The position numbers and the translations under genes were made by a program. Below the pieces are notes generated by a model, which saw only the letters and a list, made by a program, of their open reading frames with translations, searched no databases and was not told the DNA's origin. A stretch of 64,000 nucleotides of DNA from Pseudomonadota bacterium (lineage in GTDB: Bacteria > Pseudomonadota > Gammaproteobacteria > Steroidobacterales > Steroidobacteraceae): NCBI GenBank assembly GCA_016703895.1, contig JADJBE010000002.1, positions 62,001-126,000 of the forward strand, written 5' to 3'. The stretch's first letter is position 1. Each line of letters begins with the position of its first letter. Of this stretch, positions 8,735 through 17,035 are shown piece by piece.

Positions 8735-9892
8735 TTAGTCTCGGCCGGCGGTCAGCGCGTTGACCGTTGCTGGGTCGACACCCGCAGCACGCAACACCTC
8801 GGCAGTGTGTTCGCCGACGCCAGGTAACTTGAAATTCGCCTGGCCCGGTTCGCGGCTGAACTTGATCGGAATGCCGATGTGTTCGTGGCCCGACGGGTCG
8901 ACCAAGTGCATTTGCCGAGCGTTGGCATGCGGGTCATCGAACGCCTCACGCAGGTTCTTGACCGGTGCGAAGCAGATATCACGACCGGCAAACCATTGCA
9001 CCCACTCGGCTTGGGTCTTGGTAGCAAACACGGTCTGGAGAAAATTGATCACCGGTTGCTGGTGTGGGCCCGGACCTTGCTGGCAGACAGCAATGAACTC
9101 TGGTTTGCCGAGTTCATTGAGCAGATTGCGGATGAACTTCGGCTCCTGGCCGGCGAGCACGATGTGCCGGTCATCGAGTGTTCGGTAGATCTTGTAGAAC
9201 GCGGCGCCGCCAAACGTGCGTTCGTGCTTGACCACGGGCGCGCGTTTGTTCACGAACACATCGCCCGTGACGTTGGCTGTCCAGGCGAGGATCGAGTCGT
9301 GCATGCCGATGTCGATGTAGTCGCCCAAGCCCGTTTGCTCGCGACGATACAGCGCCATCAGGATCCCGTTCAACGCCATCAATGATGCCGCCATGTCGGC
9401 GGCCGGCACGTGGGGCATTGTCGGCTGGCCGTCGTCGCCCAAGTTGAGGCTAACCACGCCAGCTATTGCCTCCGTGCCGATGTCATGCGCGGGAACATCG
9501 CGATAGGGCCCCGTCTGACCAAACGCCGCGATCGAGCAATACACGATACGTGGGTTGCGTGCGGCGACCGCTTGGTAGCCGACGCCGAGGCGATCAACCA
9601 CGCCAGGGCGGAACGCCTCGACAAACACGTCGGCCGTATCGGCGACTCTGAGCAGCGCTTCGCGTGCGGCCGGATCCTTTAGATTGAGGCTGATGCTCTT
9701 CTTGCCGCGGTGCGTATTGCGGAAATAGACCGTGGTATCGCCTTCGCGTGGACCGATGTGTCGATTTGGTTCGCCTTCGCCCGGCGGCTCGAGTTTGATA
9801 ACCTCCGCGCCGTGATCGGCCATCATCATCGTGAGATGAGGTCCAGGCAGGAACAGCGATAGGTCCAGTACTCGTAGGCCTGCAAGTTTCAT
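8735..9892 (-). CDS. Family III (CaiB/BaiF) CoA transferase
   Basis: 385 residues, typical length. Family III enzymes move CoA between carboxylic acids through an aspartyl-CoA intermediate. The N-terminal RVLDLSLFLPGP and DHGAEVIKLEPPGEG stretches and the Asp in PAADMAAS (about residue 167) fit the family. It is the last gene of a four-gene minus-strand operon (MaoC, acyl-CoA dehydrogenase, CoA transferase, CoA transferase), only four bases after its neighbour. A substrate such as a C5 dicarboxylate is suggested by context only. Confidence 0.88.
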   Translation of the reverse strand: MKLAGLRVLDLSLFLPGPHLTMMMADHGAEVIKLEPPGEGEPNRHIGPREGDTTVYFRNTHRGKKSISLNLKDPAAREALLRVADTADVFVEAFRPGVVDRLGVGYQAVAARNPRIVYCSIAAFGQTGPYRDVPAHDIGTEAIAGVVSLNLGDDGQPTMPHVPAADMAASLMALNGILMALYRREQTGLGDYIDIGMHDSILAWTANVTGDVFVNKRAPVVKHERTFGGAAFYKIYRTLDDRHIVLAGQEPKFIRNLLNELGKPEFIAVCQQGPGPHQQPVINFLQTVFATKTQAEWVQWFAGRDICFAPVKNLREAFDDPHANARQMHLVDPSGHEHIGIPIKFSREPGQANFKLPGVGEHTAEVLRAAGVDPATVNALTAGRD

Positions 9893-9896
9893 GGGG

Positions 9897-11099
9897 TCAA
9901 ATTACCTTTTTCTCGGCGAGCGTCTCGATCTCGGCGCGACTGAGTCCGAGTTCGCTCAGGATGGCGTGCGTGTCCGCGCCGAGTGGCGATGCAACCCGAC
10001 TTGGTAGTCGTTTGCCGTCCAGTTTAATGGGGTTGGTTAGCGCACGGAAATTGGCACGCTCGGGATGTTGCAACACCTGCAGCGCGCCAATTTTGCTGAG
10101 GAAGGGGTTGTCCAACGCCTGCGCCATGTCGTAGACGGGCGCGGCCGGCAGGACGCCTTGCAACTGACCGAGCCAGTTGGCTGTGGTGTCACGCTCGAAC
10201 TCGCCGTCAAGCAGCGGCGTGAGTGCCTCGCGATGGTTGCGGCGGGCGCCGCTCGTTGCAAACCGCGGATCGGTACCCAAATCGGGCCGGCCAATAATGG
10301 GCAACAGTGCCGACCAGAATTTGTCGGTCATGCACATGATGAAGATCCAACCGTCCTGGGTCTTGTAGAGCTGTACCGGCGTCGCTGACGGGTGTGAGCT
10401 GCGCGGTAGCCGGCCAGTTTTCGCGCCTTCATTGAGGTACCAGTTGCCGGGGTATGACAATTGATGCAAAGCCACGTCGAACAGGCTCACATCGAGATCC
10501 CGACCGACTCCACTACGACTGGTACCAAACAATGCCGAGACGAGCGCCAACGCAGTGGTAATGCCAGTCATGAAGTCGATGATCGACAGGCCCATGCGCG
10601 CCGGAGGCGAGCCGGGCTCACCCGTGAGATGCAGGTAGCCTGCTTCCGCCTGCATCAGATAGTCGTAGCCTGGCCATGCCTTGCGTTCATTGTCGCGACC
10701 ATACGCCGAGAGGTGTGCGCAAACTATTTTGGGATTGCTGGCTTTCAGCGCCTCGTAAGTAAGGCCCAGTTTTTCTGGTTGATCGCCGCGCAGGTTGTTC
10801 AACACCGCATCGGACTTCGCCACCAGCTTGCGAAAGATCGCCTGGCCATCGGTGGTCTTAAGATTGAGAGCGACGCTTTTTTTGTTGAGATTGAAGGTCT
10901 GAAAGAAATGGCTGTCTTCAGACCCCAGGAAATACGGTCCCATGCGTCGGGTCGCGTCGCCACCTTGCGCGCGATTCTCGATCTTGATCACTTCTGCGCC
11001 GAGGTCTGCCAAGTACATCGAGCCGAATGGTCCGGCGCCGAAGTTCTCGAAGGTCAGGATGCGCACCCCGGTGAGCGGCAGAAAATTAGGACGATTCAT
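9897..11099 (-). CDS. Family III (CaiB/BaiF) CoA transferase
   Basis: 400 residues. The N-terminus has RILTFENFGAGPFGS and DLGAEVIKIEN, and the probable catalytic Asp is in LSIIDFMTG (about residue 178). Second of two adjacent CoA transferases, diverged from its neighbour, so either two substrates or a heteromeric enzyme is possible. With the CitE-like lyase, MaoC hydratase and acyl-CoA dehydrogenase nearby, an itaconate/mesaconate-type activation role is the best contextual guess. Confidence 0.88.
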   Translation of the reverse strand: MNRPNFLPLTGVRILTFENFGAGPFGSMYLADLGAEVIKIENRAQGGDATRRMGPYFLGSEDSHFFQTFNLNKKSVALNLKTTDGQAIFRKLVAKSDAVLNNLRGDQPEKLGLTYEALKASNPKIVCAHLSAYGRDNERKAWPGYDYLMQAEAGYLHLTGEPGSPPARMGLSIIDFMTGITTALALVSALFGTSRSGVGRDLDVSLFDVALHQLSYPGNWYLNEGAKTGRLPRSSHPSATPVQLYKTQDGWIFIMCMTDKFWSALLPIIGRPDLGTDPRFATSGARRNHREALTPLLDGEFERDTTANWLGQLQGVLPAAPVYDMAQALDNPFLSKIGALQVLQHPERANFRALTNPIKLDGKRLPSRVASPLGADTHAILSELGLSRAEIETLAEKKVI

Positions 11100-11148
11100 C
11101 GAGTTATTCCCTGTTGCAAGGCTTGCCAGTAAACCCGGAGGGGCGGGC

Positions 11149-12306
11149 TCAAATCGCGTTTCGCTCGAGGAGCTGCCGCGCGATGATTATGCGCTGCATC
11201 TCGTTAGTGCCTTCGCCAATGCACATCAGTGGCGCATCACGATACATTCGCTCGACGTCGTATTCTATCGAGTAACTATAGCCACCAAAAATCCGCATCG
11301 CCTCGAGGCTGTTCTCGACGCCGGCTTCCGAGCCAAACAGCTTAGCCATGCCGGCTTCCATATCACAGCGCTGGCCAGAATCATACTTGTTAGCAGCCTG
11401 CTCGATCAGCAGGCGAGACGCTTCGACCCGGGTAGCCATATCGGCCAATTTGAGCTGTATCGCCTGGTGTTGTGCGATGGGTTTACCGAAGGTCTGTCGC
11501 TCCTGTGCATAGCGGAGAGCCTGCTCGAGCGCGCCCATGGCAATACCGGCGCCGCGCGCAGCGACGTTGATACGTCCGAGCTCCAGACCACCCGCAGCAT
11601 GTTTGAAACCGCGGCCTTCTTCACCACTGATGAGATTCGCCGCGGGAACTTTGAAATCGTCGAATACCAACTCCGCGGAATCGATAGCTTTGTAGCCCAT
11701 CTTCTTAAGTTTCTTGCCAACGGCAAAGCCCGCGCCTTTTTCGCAGATGAACATCGACATACCACGGTGTCGTGGCTCCGCATCCGGGTCCGTCTTGACT
11801 AGCACCGCGAAGCAGGTGCCCTGGATGCCATTGGTGATCCAGGTCTTGGTCCCATTGATGGTGTACTGCGTGCCATCAGCGGCGCGCTTGGCGACTGTGC
11901 GGATGCTCTGCAAGTCGGTGCCCGCATTCGGCTCGGTCAGGCCAATACCGCCACGCAGCTCACCCGTCGCGAAACGCGGTAACCATTGGCGCTTCTGCGC
12001 TTCGGTTCCGTTGCGCTGGACCGCCGCAGCCATGATCAAATGGGAATTGAAAATACCAACGGGGGCCATCCACACCGATGAGATCTTCATGACGATGCGC
12101 GCGTAGGTAGCACAGCTGAGACCCAAGCCGCCGTACTTCTGCGCGATCGTCGCGCCAAATAACCCGAGTTCCTTCATCTGCTCGACGAGTTCGGTTGGGT
12201 ACTCATCCGCATGGTCGAACCGCTTGGCGATCGGTCTGACTTCCTTTTCAGCCCACCGTTCAACCGCATCGTAGACCGCCGCTTCTTCTTCGTTGACAGG
12301 TGTCAT
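11149..12306 (-). CDS. Acyl-CoA dehydrogenase
   Basis: 385 residues, standard length, FAD-dependent alpha,beta-dehydrogenation of an acyl-CoA. Seen: the FAD-binding GIGLTEPNAGTDL stretch (about 137-149), the ITNG segment, and the C-terminal catalytic-Glu region (CIGEGTNEMQR, about 365-375). It lies 12 bases after the MaoC-like gene. In Pseudomonas aeruginosa the itaconate locus also pairs an acyl-CoA dehydrogenase with a MaoC-like hydratase, a CoA transferase and a CitE-like lyase, which is the set found here. Confidence 0.92.
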   Translation of the reverse strand: MTPVNEEEAAVYDAVERWAEKEVRPIAKRFDHADEYPTELVEQMKELGLFGATIAQKYGGLGLSCATYARIVMKISSVWMAPVGIFNSHLIMAAAVQRNGTEAQKRQWLPRFATGELRGGIGLTEPNAGTDLQSIRTVAKRAADGTQYTINGTKTWITNGIQGTCFAVLVKTDPDAEPRHRGMSMFICEKGAGFAVGKKLKKMGYKAIDSAELVFDDFKVPAANLISGEEGRGFKHAAGGLELGRINVAARGAGIAMGALEQALRYAQERQTFGKPIAQHQAIQLKLADMATRVEASRLLIEQAANKYDSGQRCDMEAGMAKLFGSEAGVENSLEAMRIFGGYSYSIEYDVERMYRDAPLMCIGEGTNEMQRIIIARQLLERNAI

Positions 12307-12318
12307 GATGATTGCGCC

Positions 12319-12837
12319 TCAGTAGCCGATTTTGTCTTCGATGGAGTGACCTCGGCGGGCCACCAAAATGGTCCGCTCAAAGCTGCAAACCTCCTTGCCA
12401 TCCTGATTCTTGCCAATCGTTTTCACGGTCACGATACCCGCGCCGGGGCGGGACGCCGACTCGCGCTTGCCGAGCACTTCTGATTCCGAGTAGAGGGTAT
12501 CTCCGGCGTACAAGGGGAACGTCATTTTGATCTCACGCCAACCGAGGTTGGCGATCGCCTTCTGGCTCACGTCGGTTACGCTCATCCCCACCATCAGTGC
12601 TACGGTAAGGGGGCTGCAAACGATGCAGCGACCAAACTCCGACGCCTTGGCATACTCGGCATCGAAGTGCAGGGGGTGCGTATTCATGGTCAGCAGCGTA
12701 AACCAGGTGTTGTCGGTTTCCGTGATCGTCCGACCCGGGCGATGCTCGTACACGTCTCCGACGCTGAAGTCCTCGTAGTGACGGCCGAATTGTTCCCGGT
12801 AGCGGTTGGGGCCTATGGTCTTGGCGTTTTGGCTCAC
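12319..12837 (-). CDS. MaoC family (hotdog) enoyl-CoA hydratase
   Basis: 172 residues from a GTG with an AGGA site at suitable spacing. Contains the hydratase-2 motif HPLHFDAEYA (Asp/His dyad, about 61-70) and the hotdog core to LVARRG. It adds water to a trans-2-enoyl-CoA; in context possibly itaconyl- or mesaconyl-CoA hydration to citramalyl-CoA (inference). First gene of the minus-strand operon, divergent from the GntR regulator across a 182-base region holding two palindromes. Confidence 0.85.
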   Translation of the reverse strand: MSQNAKTIGPNRYREQFGRHYEDFSVGDVYEHRPGRTITETDNTWFTLLTMNTHPLHFDAEYAKASEFGRCIVCSPLTVALMVGMSVTDVSQKAIANLGWREIKMTFPLYAGDTLYSESEVLGKRESASRPGAGIVTVKTIGKNQDGKEVCSFERTILVARRGHSIEDKIGY

Positions 12838-12946
12838 GATGGTTCCTGTCCTGTTTATTCAAGGAAGAGACTCTGCGCCCGGCAGGGCCAGCACAGTAGC
12901 CATTACGCCCACTGCCCAGGCTGCGCGCAATGCGTGCAAACGGCAC

Positions 12947-12958
12947 TTGTCCGGACAA
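12947..12958. promoter_or_regulatory. Perfect 12-bp palindrome, likely GntR/HutC operator
   Basis: TTGTCCGGACAA, a perfect palindrome in the divergent region between the MaoC operon and the GntR gene. Its TTGT...ACAA form fits operators of HutC-subfamily GntR regulators. It would let the regulator at 13020 control both directions. Confidence 0.55.
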
Positions 12959-12968
12959 CTCCAAGCTT

Positions 12969-12984
12969 GCGACAATGTTGTCGC
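12969..12984. promoter_or_regulatory. Second palindrome, GCGACAA-TG-TTGTCGC
   Basis: A 7-bp perfect inverted repeat with a 2-base centre, 10 bases from the first palindrome and about 35 bases before the regulator start. It shares the TTGTC/GACAA half-sites in outward order, suggesting a second or auto-regulatory site for the same protein. Confidence 0.45.
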
Positions 12985-13019
12985 CAGCGCAACCGCCACG
13001 GCCGAGGAGTGACGCGTCA

Positions 13020-13781
13020 ATGAGCAAAGCCGAAGCTCGCCAGCCGCGCTATCGACAGCTGGCCGATGAGCTGATTGGCCTGATCCGCGCAGGCAAACTC
13101 AAAGTTGGTCAAACCATGCCTGGCGAGCACGAATTGGTGGCTCGCCATCAGGTCAGCCGTCACACCGTGCGCGAGGCTTTGCGTCTTGTTACCGAGCTCG
13201 GCTTGATTGAAAGACGCCAGGGCGTCGGCACCGTTGTGCGCTCCAAAGGTTCGAGCGAGACTTATGTCCAGTCGATTCGCAGCCCATCGGAACTATTGCA
13301 GTACCCTAGCGACAGTCGTCTCAAAGTGCTGACTAGCGGGATGCTGCGGGCGGACCGAAAGCTGGCGCAGGTGTTAGGTTGTACGACCGGTACGGAGTGG
13401 TTTCGGTTTCGAGCATTACGCCGCTTCAAATCGACGCAGGCGCCGATTTGTTGGACCGACGTATATGTCGTGCCGGAGTATCGGGAAGTCGTCAAACTCA
13501 TTGGCAAACAAAAGCGCGTCTATGAGTTGATCGAAGCGCGGTTTGGCGAGCGGGTCGAGCAGGTGGCCGTCGATCTGCGGGCCGAGTTGGTGCCGCTCGA
13601 GATGGCCAAGGACCTGCAGTGTGAACCGGGCTCGCCGGCGCTCAAGATCGTGCGCCACTACTTGGGTAGCGGCAATCGGAATTTCGAAGTGTCGGTGTCC
13701 TGGCATCCGGCGGAGCGCTACACGTATAGTCTGCTGCTGAAACGCGGCTGGCAGAGTGCCGACACTTGGTCCGAGGCGTGA
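13020..13781 (+). CDS. GntR family (HutC/UTRA type) transcriptional regulator
   Basis: 253 residues. N-terminal winged helix (about 10-75: RYRQLADELIGLIRAGKLKV, then HQVSRHTVREALRLV, then GLIERRQGVGTVV) and a C-terminal UTRA ligand-binding domain (about 95-245). The ATG at 13020 has GAGGAG ten bases upstream; longer in-frame forms start inside the promoter region. It faces the MaoC-CoA transferase operon and is followed by the CitE-like gene, so it most likely represses this catabolic unit until a pathway metabolite binds. Confidence 0.87.
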   Translation: MSKAEARQPRYRQLADELIGLIRAGKLKVGQTMPGEHELVARHQVSRHTVREALRLVTELGLIERRQGVGTVVRSKGSSETYVQSIRSPSELLQYPSDSRLKVLTSGMLRADRKLAQVLGCTTGTEWFRFRALRRFKSTQAPICWTDVYVVPEYREVVKLIGKQKRVYELIEARFGERVEQVAVDLRAELVPLEMAKDLQCEPGSPALKIVRHYLGSGNRNFEVSVSWHPAERYTYSLLLKRGWQSADTWSEA

Positions 13782-13820
13782 CCGGGTCTTTTGTGCAACC
13801 TTTTAGGGAATGAGTGCAGC

Positions 13821-14735
13821 ATGACAACTGGGCGATTTACCAAGGTCGAAGCGACTGGTCAGTACAAGCGCGTGTTGCCGCAGGGTCTGCGCAGCTTCCT
13901 GTTTGCGCCCGGCAACCATCCGCGTCGTGCCGAGAAGGTCTTCCTGGTCGGTGCCGATGTCGCCGTGCTCGATCTCGAAGACGCCGTTGCTGTGGCGGAA
14001 AAAGAAGCGGCGCGCGGCTCAGTCCTCGGTGCCTTGCGTCAGCGGCGTGATAGCAAGGCCTATGTCCGGGTCAACGCCTTCGATACGCGCTGGTGCTATG
14101 GCGACCTCGATGCGGTGGTGATCGAGGGCTTGGACGGCATCGTGGTACCCAAGGCGGAGTCAGCGCAGCAGTTGCAGGCAATTGCCACTCGAATCTCCGA
14201 GCTCGAACAACAACGCGGACTAACAGTGGGTGCGATCGATTTGATGGCAATTATTGAATCGGCGCGTGGCGTGCTGCTCGCCGAAGAGATTGCTGCTGCA
14301 ACACCGCGCCTCAGTCGGCTGGCGTTTGGTGGTGCCGACTACACTAACGACCTGAATCTGGAATGGACGCCGGAAGAGCGTGAGCTCGATTTCGCGCGCG
14401 CGCGTTTGGCGCATGCCTCGCGACTCGCCGGTATCGAGCCACCGGTCGATACAGTCGTAGTACAGATCAAGGACACCGAGCGCTTCCGGCACTCGGCGCG
14501 CACCGGCAAGCAGTTCGGCTTTCTCGGCAAGCTTTGTATCCACCCTGACCAGGTTGCGGTTTGCAACGAGGTGTTTTCGCCGAGCGCCGCTGAGATCGCG
14601 CATGCGCAGTCGGTTGTGCTGGCGTTCGAGGAGGCCGAGGCCAGAGGCGTGGCCGCGATTCAGGTGGATGGTGCGTTTATTGACTATCCGGTGGTTTACC
14701 GAGCCAGGCGGGTACTGGCACTGGCGAGCCGTTGA
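13821..14735 (+). CDS. HpcH/HpaI-CitE family lyase (citramalyl-CoA lyase-like)
   Basis: 304 residues. CitE-like TIM barrel: LRSFLFAPGNHPRRAEK at the start, Mg-site acidic residues in VAVLDLEDAV and IIESARG, a GGADYTNDL segment and GKLCIHPDQV near the end. The family cleaves acyl-CoA substrates such as citramalyl-CoA or malyl-CoA. The ATG at 13821 follows AGGGAAT; earlier in-frame starts overlap the region right after the GntR stop. Together with the divergent operon it would finish a C5-acid route giving acetyl-CoA and pyruvate (inference). Confidence 0.87.
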   Translation: MTTGRFTKVEATGQYKRVLPQGLRSFLFAPGNHPRRAEKVFLVGADVAVLDLEDAVAVAEKEAARGSVLGALRQRRDSKAYVRVNAFDTRWCYGDLDAVVIEGLDGIVVPKAESAQQLQAIATRISELEQQRGLTVGAIDLMAIIESARGVLLAEEIAAATPRLSRLAFGGADYTNDLNLEWTPEERELDFARARLAHASRLAGIEPPVDTVVVQIKDTERFRHSARTGKQFGFLGKLCIHPDQVAVCNEVFSPSAAEIAHAQSVVLAFEEAEARGVAAIQVDGAFIDYPVVYRARRVLALASR

Positions 14736-14745
14736 ATTTTTTCGT

Positions 14746-14949
14746 TCGCCGAGACGTTTGGTGGGCTGTGGTTGCGTCTGGATCGGGTGTGTCTCGCCGC
14801 TGACGCGGCTCGACATGCCCTTGATTTGAGCAGGGCGCGCATCTTTCCCCGTGTGTTGCGGTGAATCTGCGAGCGGCACAGGAGCGCGCCCTGCTCAAAA
14901 CAAGGCACCCTCTACAGACGCAACCACAGCCCACCAAACGTCTCGGCGA
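14746..14949 (-). repeat. Structured element copy A (subtype 1)
   Basis: Outer arms 14747-14780 and 14915-14948 are a perfect 34-bp inverted repeat; inner arms 14825-14840 and 14884-14899 are a perfect 16-bp one enclosing a 43-base loop. Read on the minus strand, the loop begins TCCTGTGCCG and ends CGGGGAAAGAT as in copy B. The 5' linker (GAGGGTGCC) can pair with CACCC on the 3' side, which also contains a GCCGC-GTCA-GCGGC mini-hairpin. It lies between convergent genes, head-to-head with copy B. Confidence 0.8.
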
Positions 14950-15045
14950 GCACAGCCGTTCCGCGGGTCGCGTTAGTAGTCACAGCAATCGCATGATCGT
15001 TGGCGCAGTCTTTGACAGTACGGCCGGGCGAGTTAGCAGTGCTGC

Positions 15046-15240
15046 GCGACGTGTGAGGGTTAGCGTTGCGACGTCTGTTGAGGGCGCCGCTGCTCGCATA
15101 GCGCGCGCTCCTGTGCCGTTTTCGGACCAGCATTTCGCACGGGGAAAGATGCGCGCGCTGTGCGAGCGAGGGTATGGCGAGCCGCGGCAGCGGCGAGGCA
15201 CGCCCGATCAGACGTCGCAACGCTAACCCCCACACGTCGC
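15046..15240 (+). repeat. Structured element copy B (subtype 1)
   Basis: Outer arms 15046-15077 and 15209-15240 match at 31 of 32 positions; inner arms 15092-15108 and 15151-15167 pair over 17 positions with one G-U. Loop of 42 bases starts TCCTGTGCCG and ends CGGGGAAAGAT. The 5' linker is TTGAGGGCGCCGCT; the 3' side contains GCCGC-GGCA-GCGGC and CACGCCCGAT. Arm sequences are unrelated to those of copy A although linkers and loop ends agree. The 96 bases between A and B hold nothing recognised. Confidence 0.8.
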
Positions 15241-15249
15241 ACATCCCCA

Positions 15250-16224
15250 CTAACGCGATGGCTTGCGCCGCAGCTCCACCACAAGAATCCCCGCAATGAT
15301 CAACGCCGTGCCGATCAGCTGCGTAGCCGTTAGCCGCTCATCGAGCAACACGGCCGCTAGCAGAATCGTGGTGGGTGGTCCGACGGTACTGGCAACCGAC
15401 CCGCGCTGCGCCCCGACTCGTTTGACACCCTCGGCTTGCATTAAAGCTGGAAAGAACATGCAGACGATGGACATCACGATTAGCGTCAGCCAAACCGGTG
15501 TGTCGTATTGCCACAGCTCGTTAGGAGTCCCGAATAGGGAGAAATGTGCTGCCAGTGCGATACCAGCCGTTGTCATTGCGACCAGCGTAAAGCGCGAGCT
15601 ACCCAAGTCGTGCGTATACCGCGCGCCAATCAGAAAATAGATTGCGTAACTCAACGCAGAGATCAGCACCAGGCCAGCGCCTAACAAATTGGCGCTGAAG
15701 ACGTCCTGCTCGAGGCCGCCAACGGCCAAAAAAATGCCTACGTAGGTGATCGTCACGGCTGTGACGACTTTGCGACTTGGCCATTGCCGCTCGCGCACCG
15801 AACTGATCAGGACGACCATCGCCGGATAGCTGAATAGCAGAATCCGCTCGATCGATGCATCGATCAGTGTCAGTGCATAGAAATCCACCATCGCACCAAC
15901 GTAGTAGCAGAGGAATCCGGCGACTATCGCGGCGCCGATTGCCGGCCGAGGTGCATGGAGTAGCTTGCGCGCAGTGCCGGCGCCACGCAGGCCGAATAGC
16001 CAGAAAGCGGGCATTGCCAGCAGCGCACGAACCGTGACAACCGCCTCGAAGCTGACGCCCTTGCCATAGAGCCACTTGGCGAATAGCCCTTTGACCGCAA
16101 ACAGCATCGCGCCGCCCGCGACCAGCAGCGTGCCGACAACTCGGTAGCGTCTGTCGGTCTCCGGCAACTGCTCAGCCGCTCGCGCCGAGACGCACTCGAT
16201 TGCGGCTATCGGCAAAATGCGCAA
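15250..16224 (-). CDS. DMT/EamA-type transporter
   Basis: Up to 324 residues with ten predicted membrane helices in two EamA repeats (first from GTLLVAGGAMLFAVKGLFAK, second around LLGAGLVLISALSYAIYF). Family members export amino acids or other metabolites; the substrate cannot be told. The start is uncertain: a TTG at 16224 overlaps the upstream gene by 53 bases, while a TTG at 16165 would begin six bases after its stop and leave the first helix intact. Convergent with the CitE-like gene. Confidence 0.82.
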   Translation of the reverse strand: MRILPIAAIECVSARAAEQLPETDRRYRVVGTLLVAGGAMLFAVKGLFAKWLYGKGVSFEAVVTVRALLAMPAFWLFGLRGAGTARKLLHAPRPAIGAAIVAGFLCYYVGAMVDFYALTLIDASIERILLFSYPAMVVLISSVRERQWPSRKVVTAVTITYVGIFLAVGGLEQDVFSANLLGAGLVLISALSYAIYFLIGARYTHDLGSSRFTLVAMTTAGIALAAHFSLFGTPNELWQYDTPVWLTLIVMSIVCMFFPALMQAEGVKRVGAQRGSVASTVGPPTTILLAAVLLDERLTATQLIGTALIIAGILVVELRRKPSR

Positions 16225-16882
16225 TCGCCCAGATTGCGCCGAGGCAGATCATCACCTCGCCGACATTGTCCATCTTGTAGCGCATGAACGGCGGTGTGGC
16301 GCTGATAAACATCAGCAAGCCGCCGATAAATAGCCACGGGAACTTGCGTTTGATGGCTAGCACCAGGCCCGCGCCCATCACGACCAGCACGGTCACCAGT
16401 TGCGGGATAGGCGGACCACCGCCGGCGACTACCGCTTGCTCCGGGGAGCACAACTGCTGCGCACTGACTGAGGTCGAATAGCGAATCAGGTCGTATTCAC
16501 AAACAGGCAGGAGTACTTTGGTCCAGAAATTGGGTAGCTCATACGCCATCAGCGCCAGCGTTACCAGGCAAAAGGTGCCCATGACCCAGCGCTCTTGCGC
16601 CCAGCTGAAACCGGCGAGCCGTAGAATCGCGCCGGAGGCGATGATCAGCCATGCGCCGCACAACCAGTGGCCCCAGAAGCGCGGCCAGCTGAGGCTCTGC
16701 AGCAGGTCTCCAAAACCGATCCAGTGGCCGCTGCCGACGATCAGGTTGTCCCAGATCAGCAAGGCCTGCGGCAGCAGCAGCAATGCCGCTGCCGCGGCGC
16801 CCGTTTGCCGCCAGATCCTGACCAACCAAACCAATAGCACGGCCTGTAGCGCCGCGTTGAAGAGAAACATTGCTGAGAACAT
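16172..16882 (-). CDS. Multi-pass membrane protein of unknown function
   Basis: 236 residues from the ATG at 16880-16882, which has AAGGGG nine bases upstream; a TTG 39 bases earlier is also in frame. Six or seven hydrophobic helices, a GSGHWIGFG loop, and a periplasmic or cytoplasmic loop with two Cys (LLPVCEYDLIRY, QLCSPEQ). I do not recognise the family. Same strand as and touching the DMT transporter gene. Confidence 0.65.
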   Translation of the reverse strand: MFSAMFLFNAALQAVLLVWLVRIWRQTGAAAAALLLLPQALLIWDNLIVGSGHWIGFGDLLQSLSWPRFWGHWLCGAWLIIASGAILRLAGFSWAQERWVMGTFCLVTLALMAYELPNFWTKVLLPVCEYDLIRYSTSVSAQQLCSPEQAVVAGGGPPIPQLVTVLVVMGAGLVLAIKRKFPWLFIGGLLMFISATPPFMRYKMDNVGEVMICLGAIWAIAHFADSRNRVRLGASG

Positions 16883-17035
16883 TGCCGCGCCCCTTATTTT
16901 CGGCCAGATCGTCGGTTGCAAGTTAGCGGATTGGCCGCATGGTGCGTCACAGTTTGCATCCGCCTTGCCACTCAGCGGAAGCGCCGTGTACCGTGAGCGG
17001 CAACTTTATCGAGTTAACACAGGAGAGTAGCAACC

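Noticed and set aside
14220..14879. Long open frame on the minus strand opposite the CitE-like gene
   Set aside because: GC-rich coding DNA gives such antisense frames; composition is Arg/His/Pro-rich, there is no ribosome site and the CitE frame on the other strand is certain.
14746..15240. Reading elements A and B as rho-independent terminators for the convergent genes
   Set aside because: No T-runs follow the stems, loops are 42-43 bases with conserved ends, and architecture is nested; too elaborate and too conserved for plain terminators.
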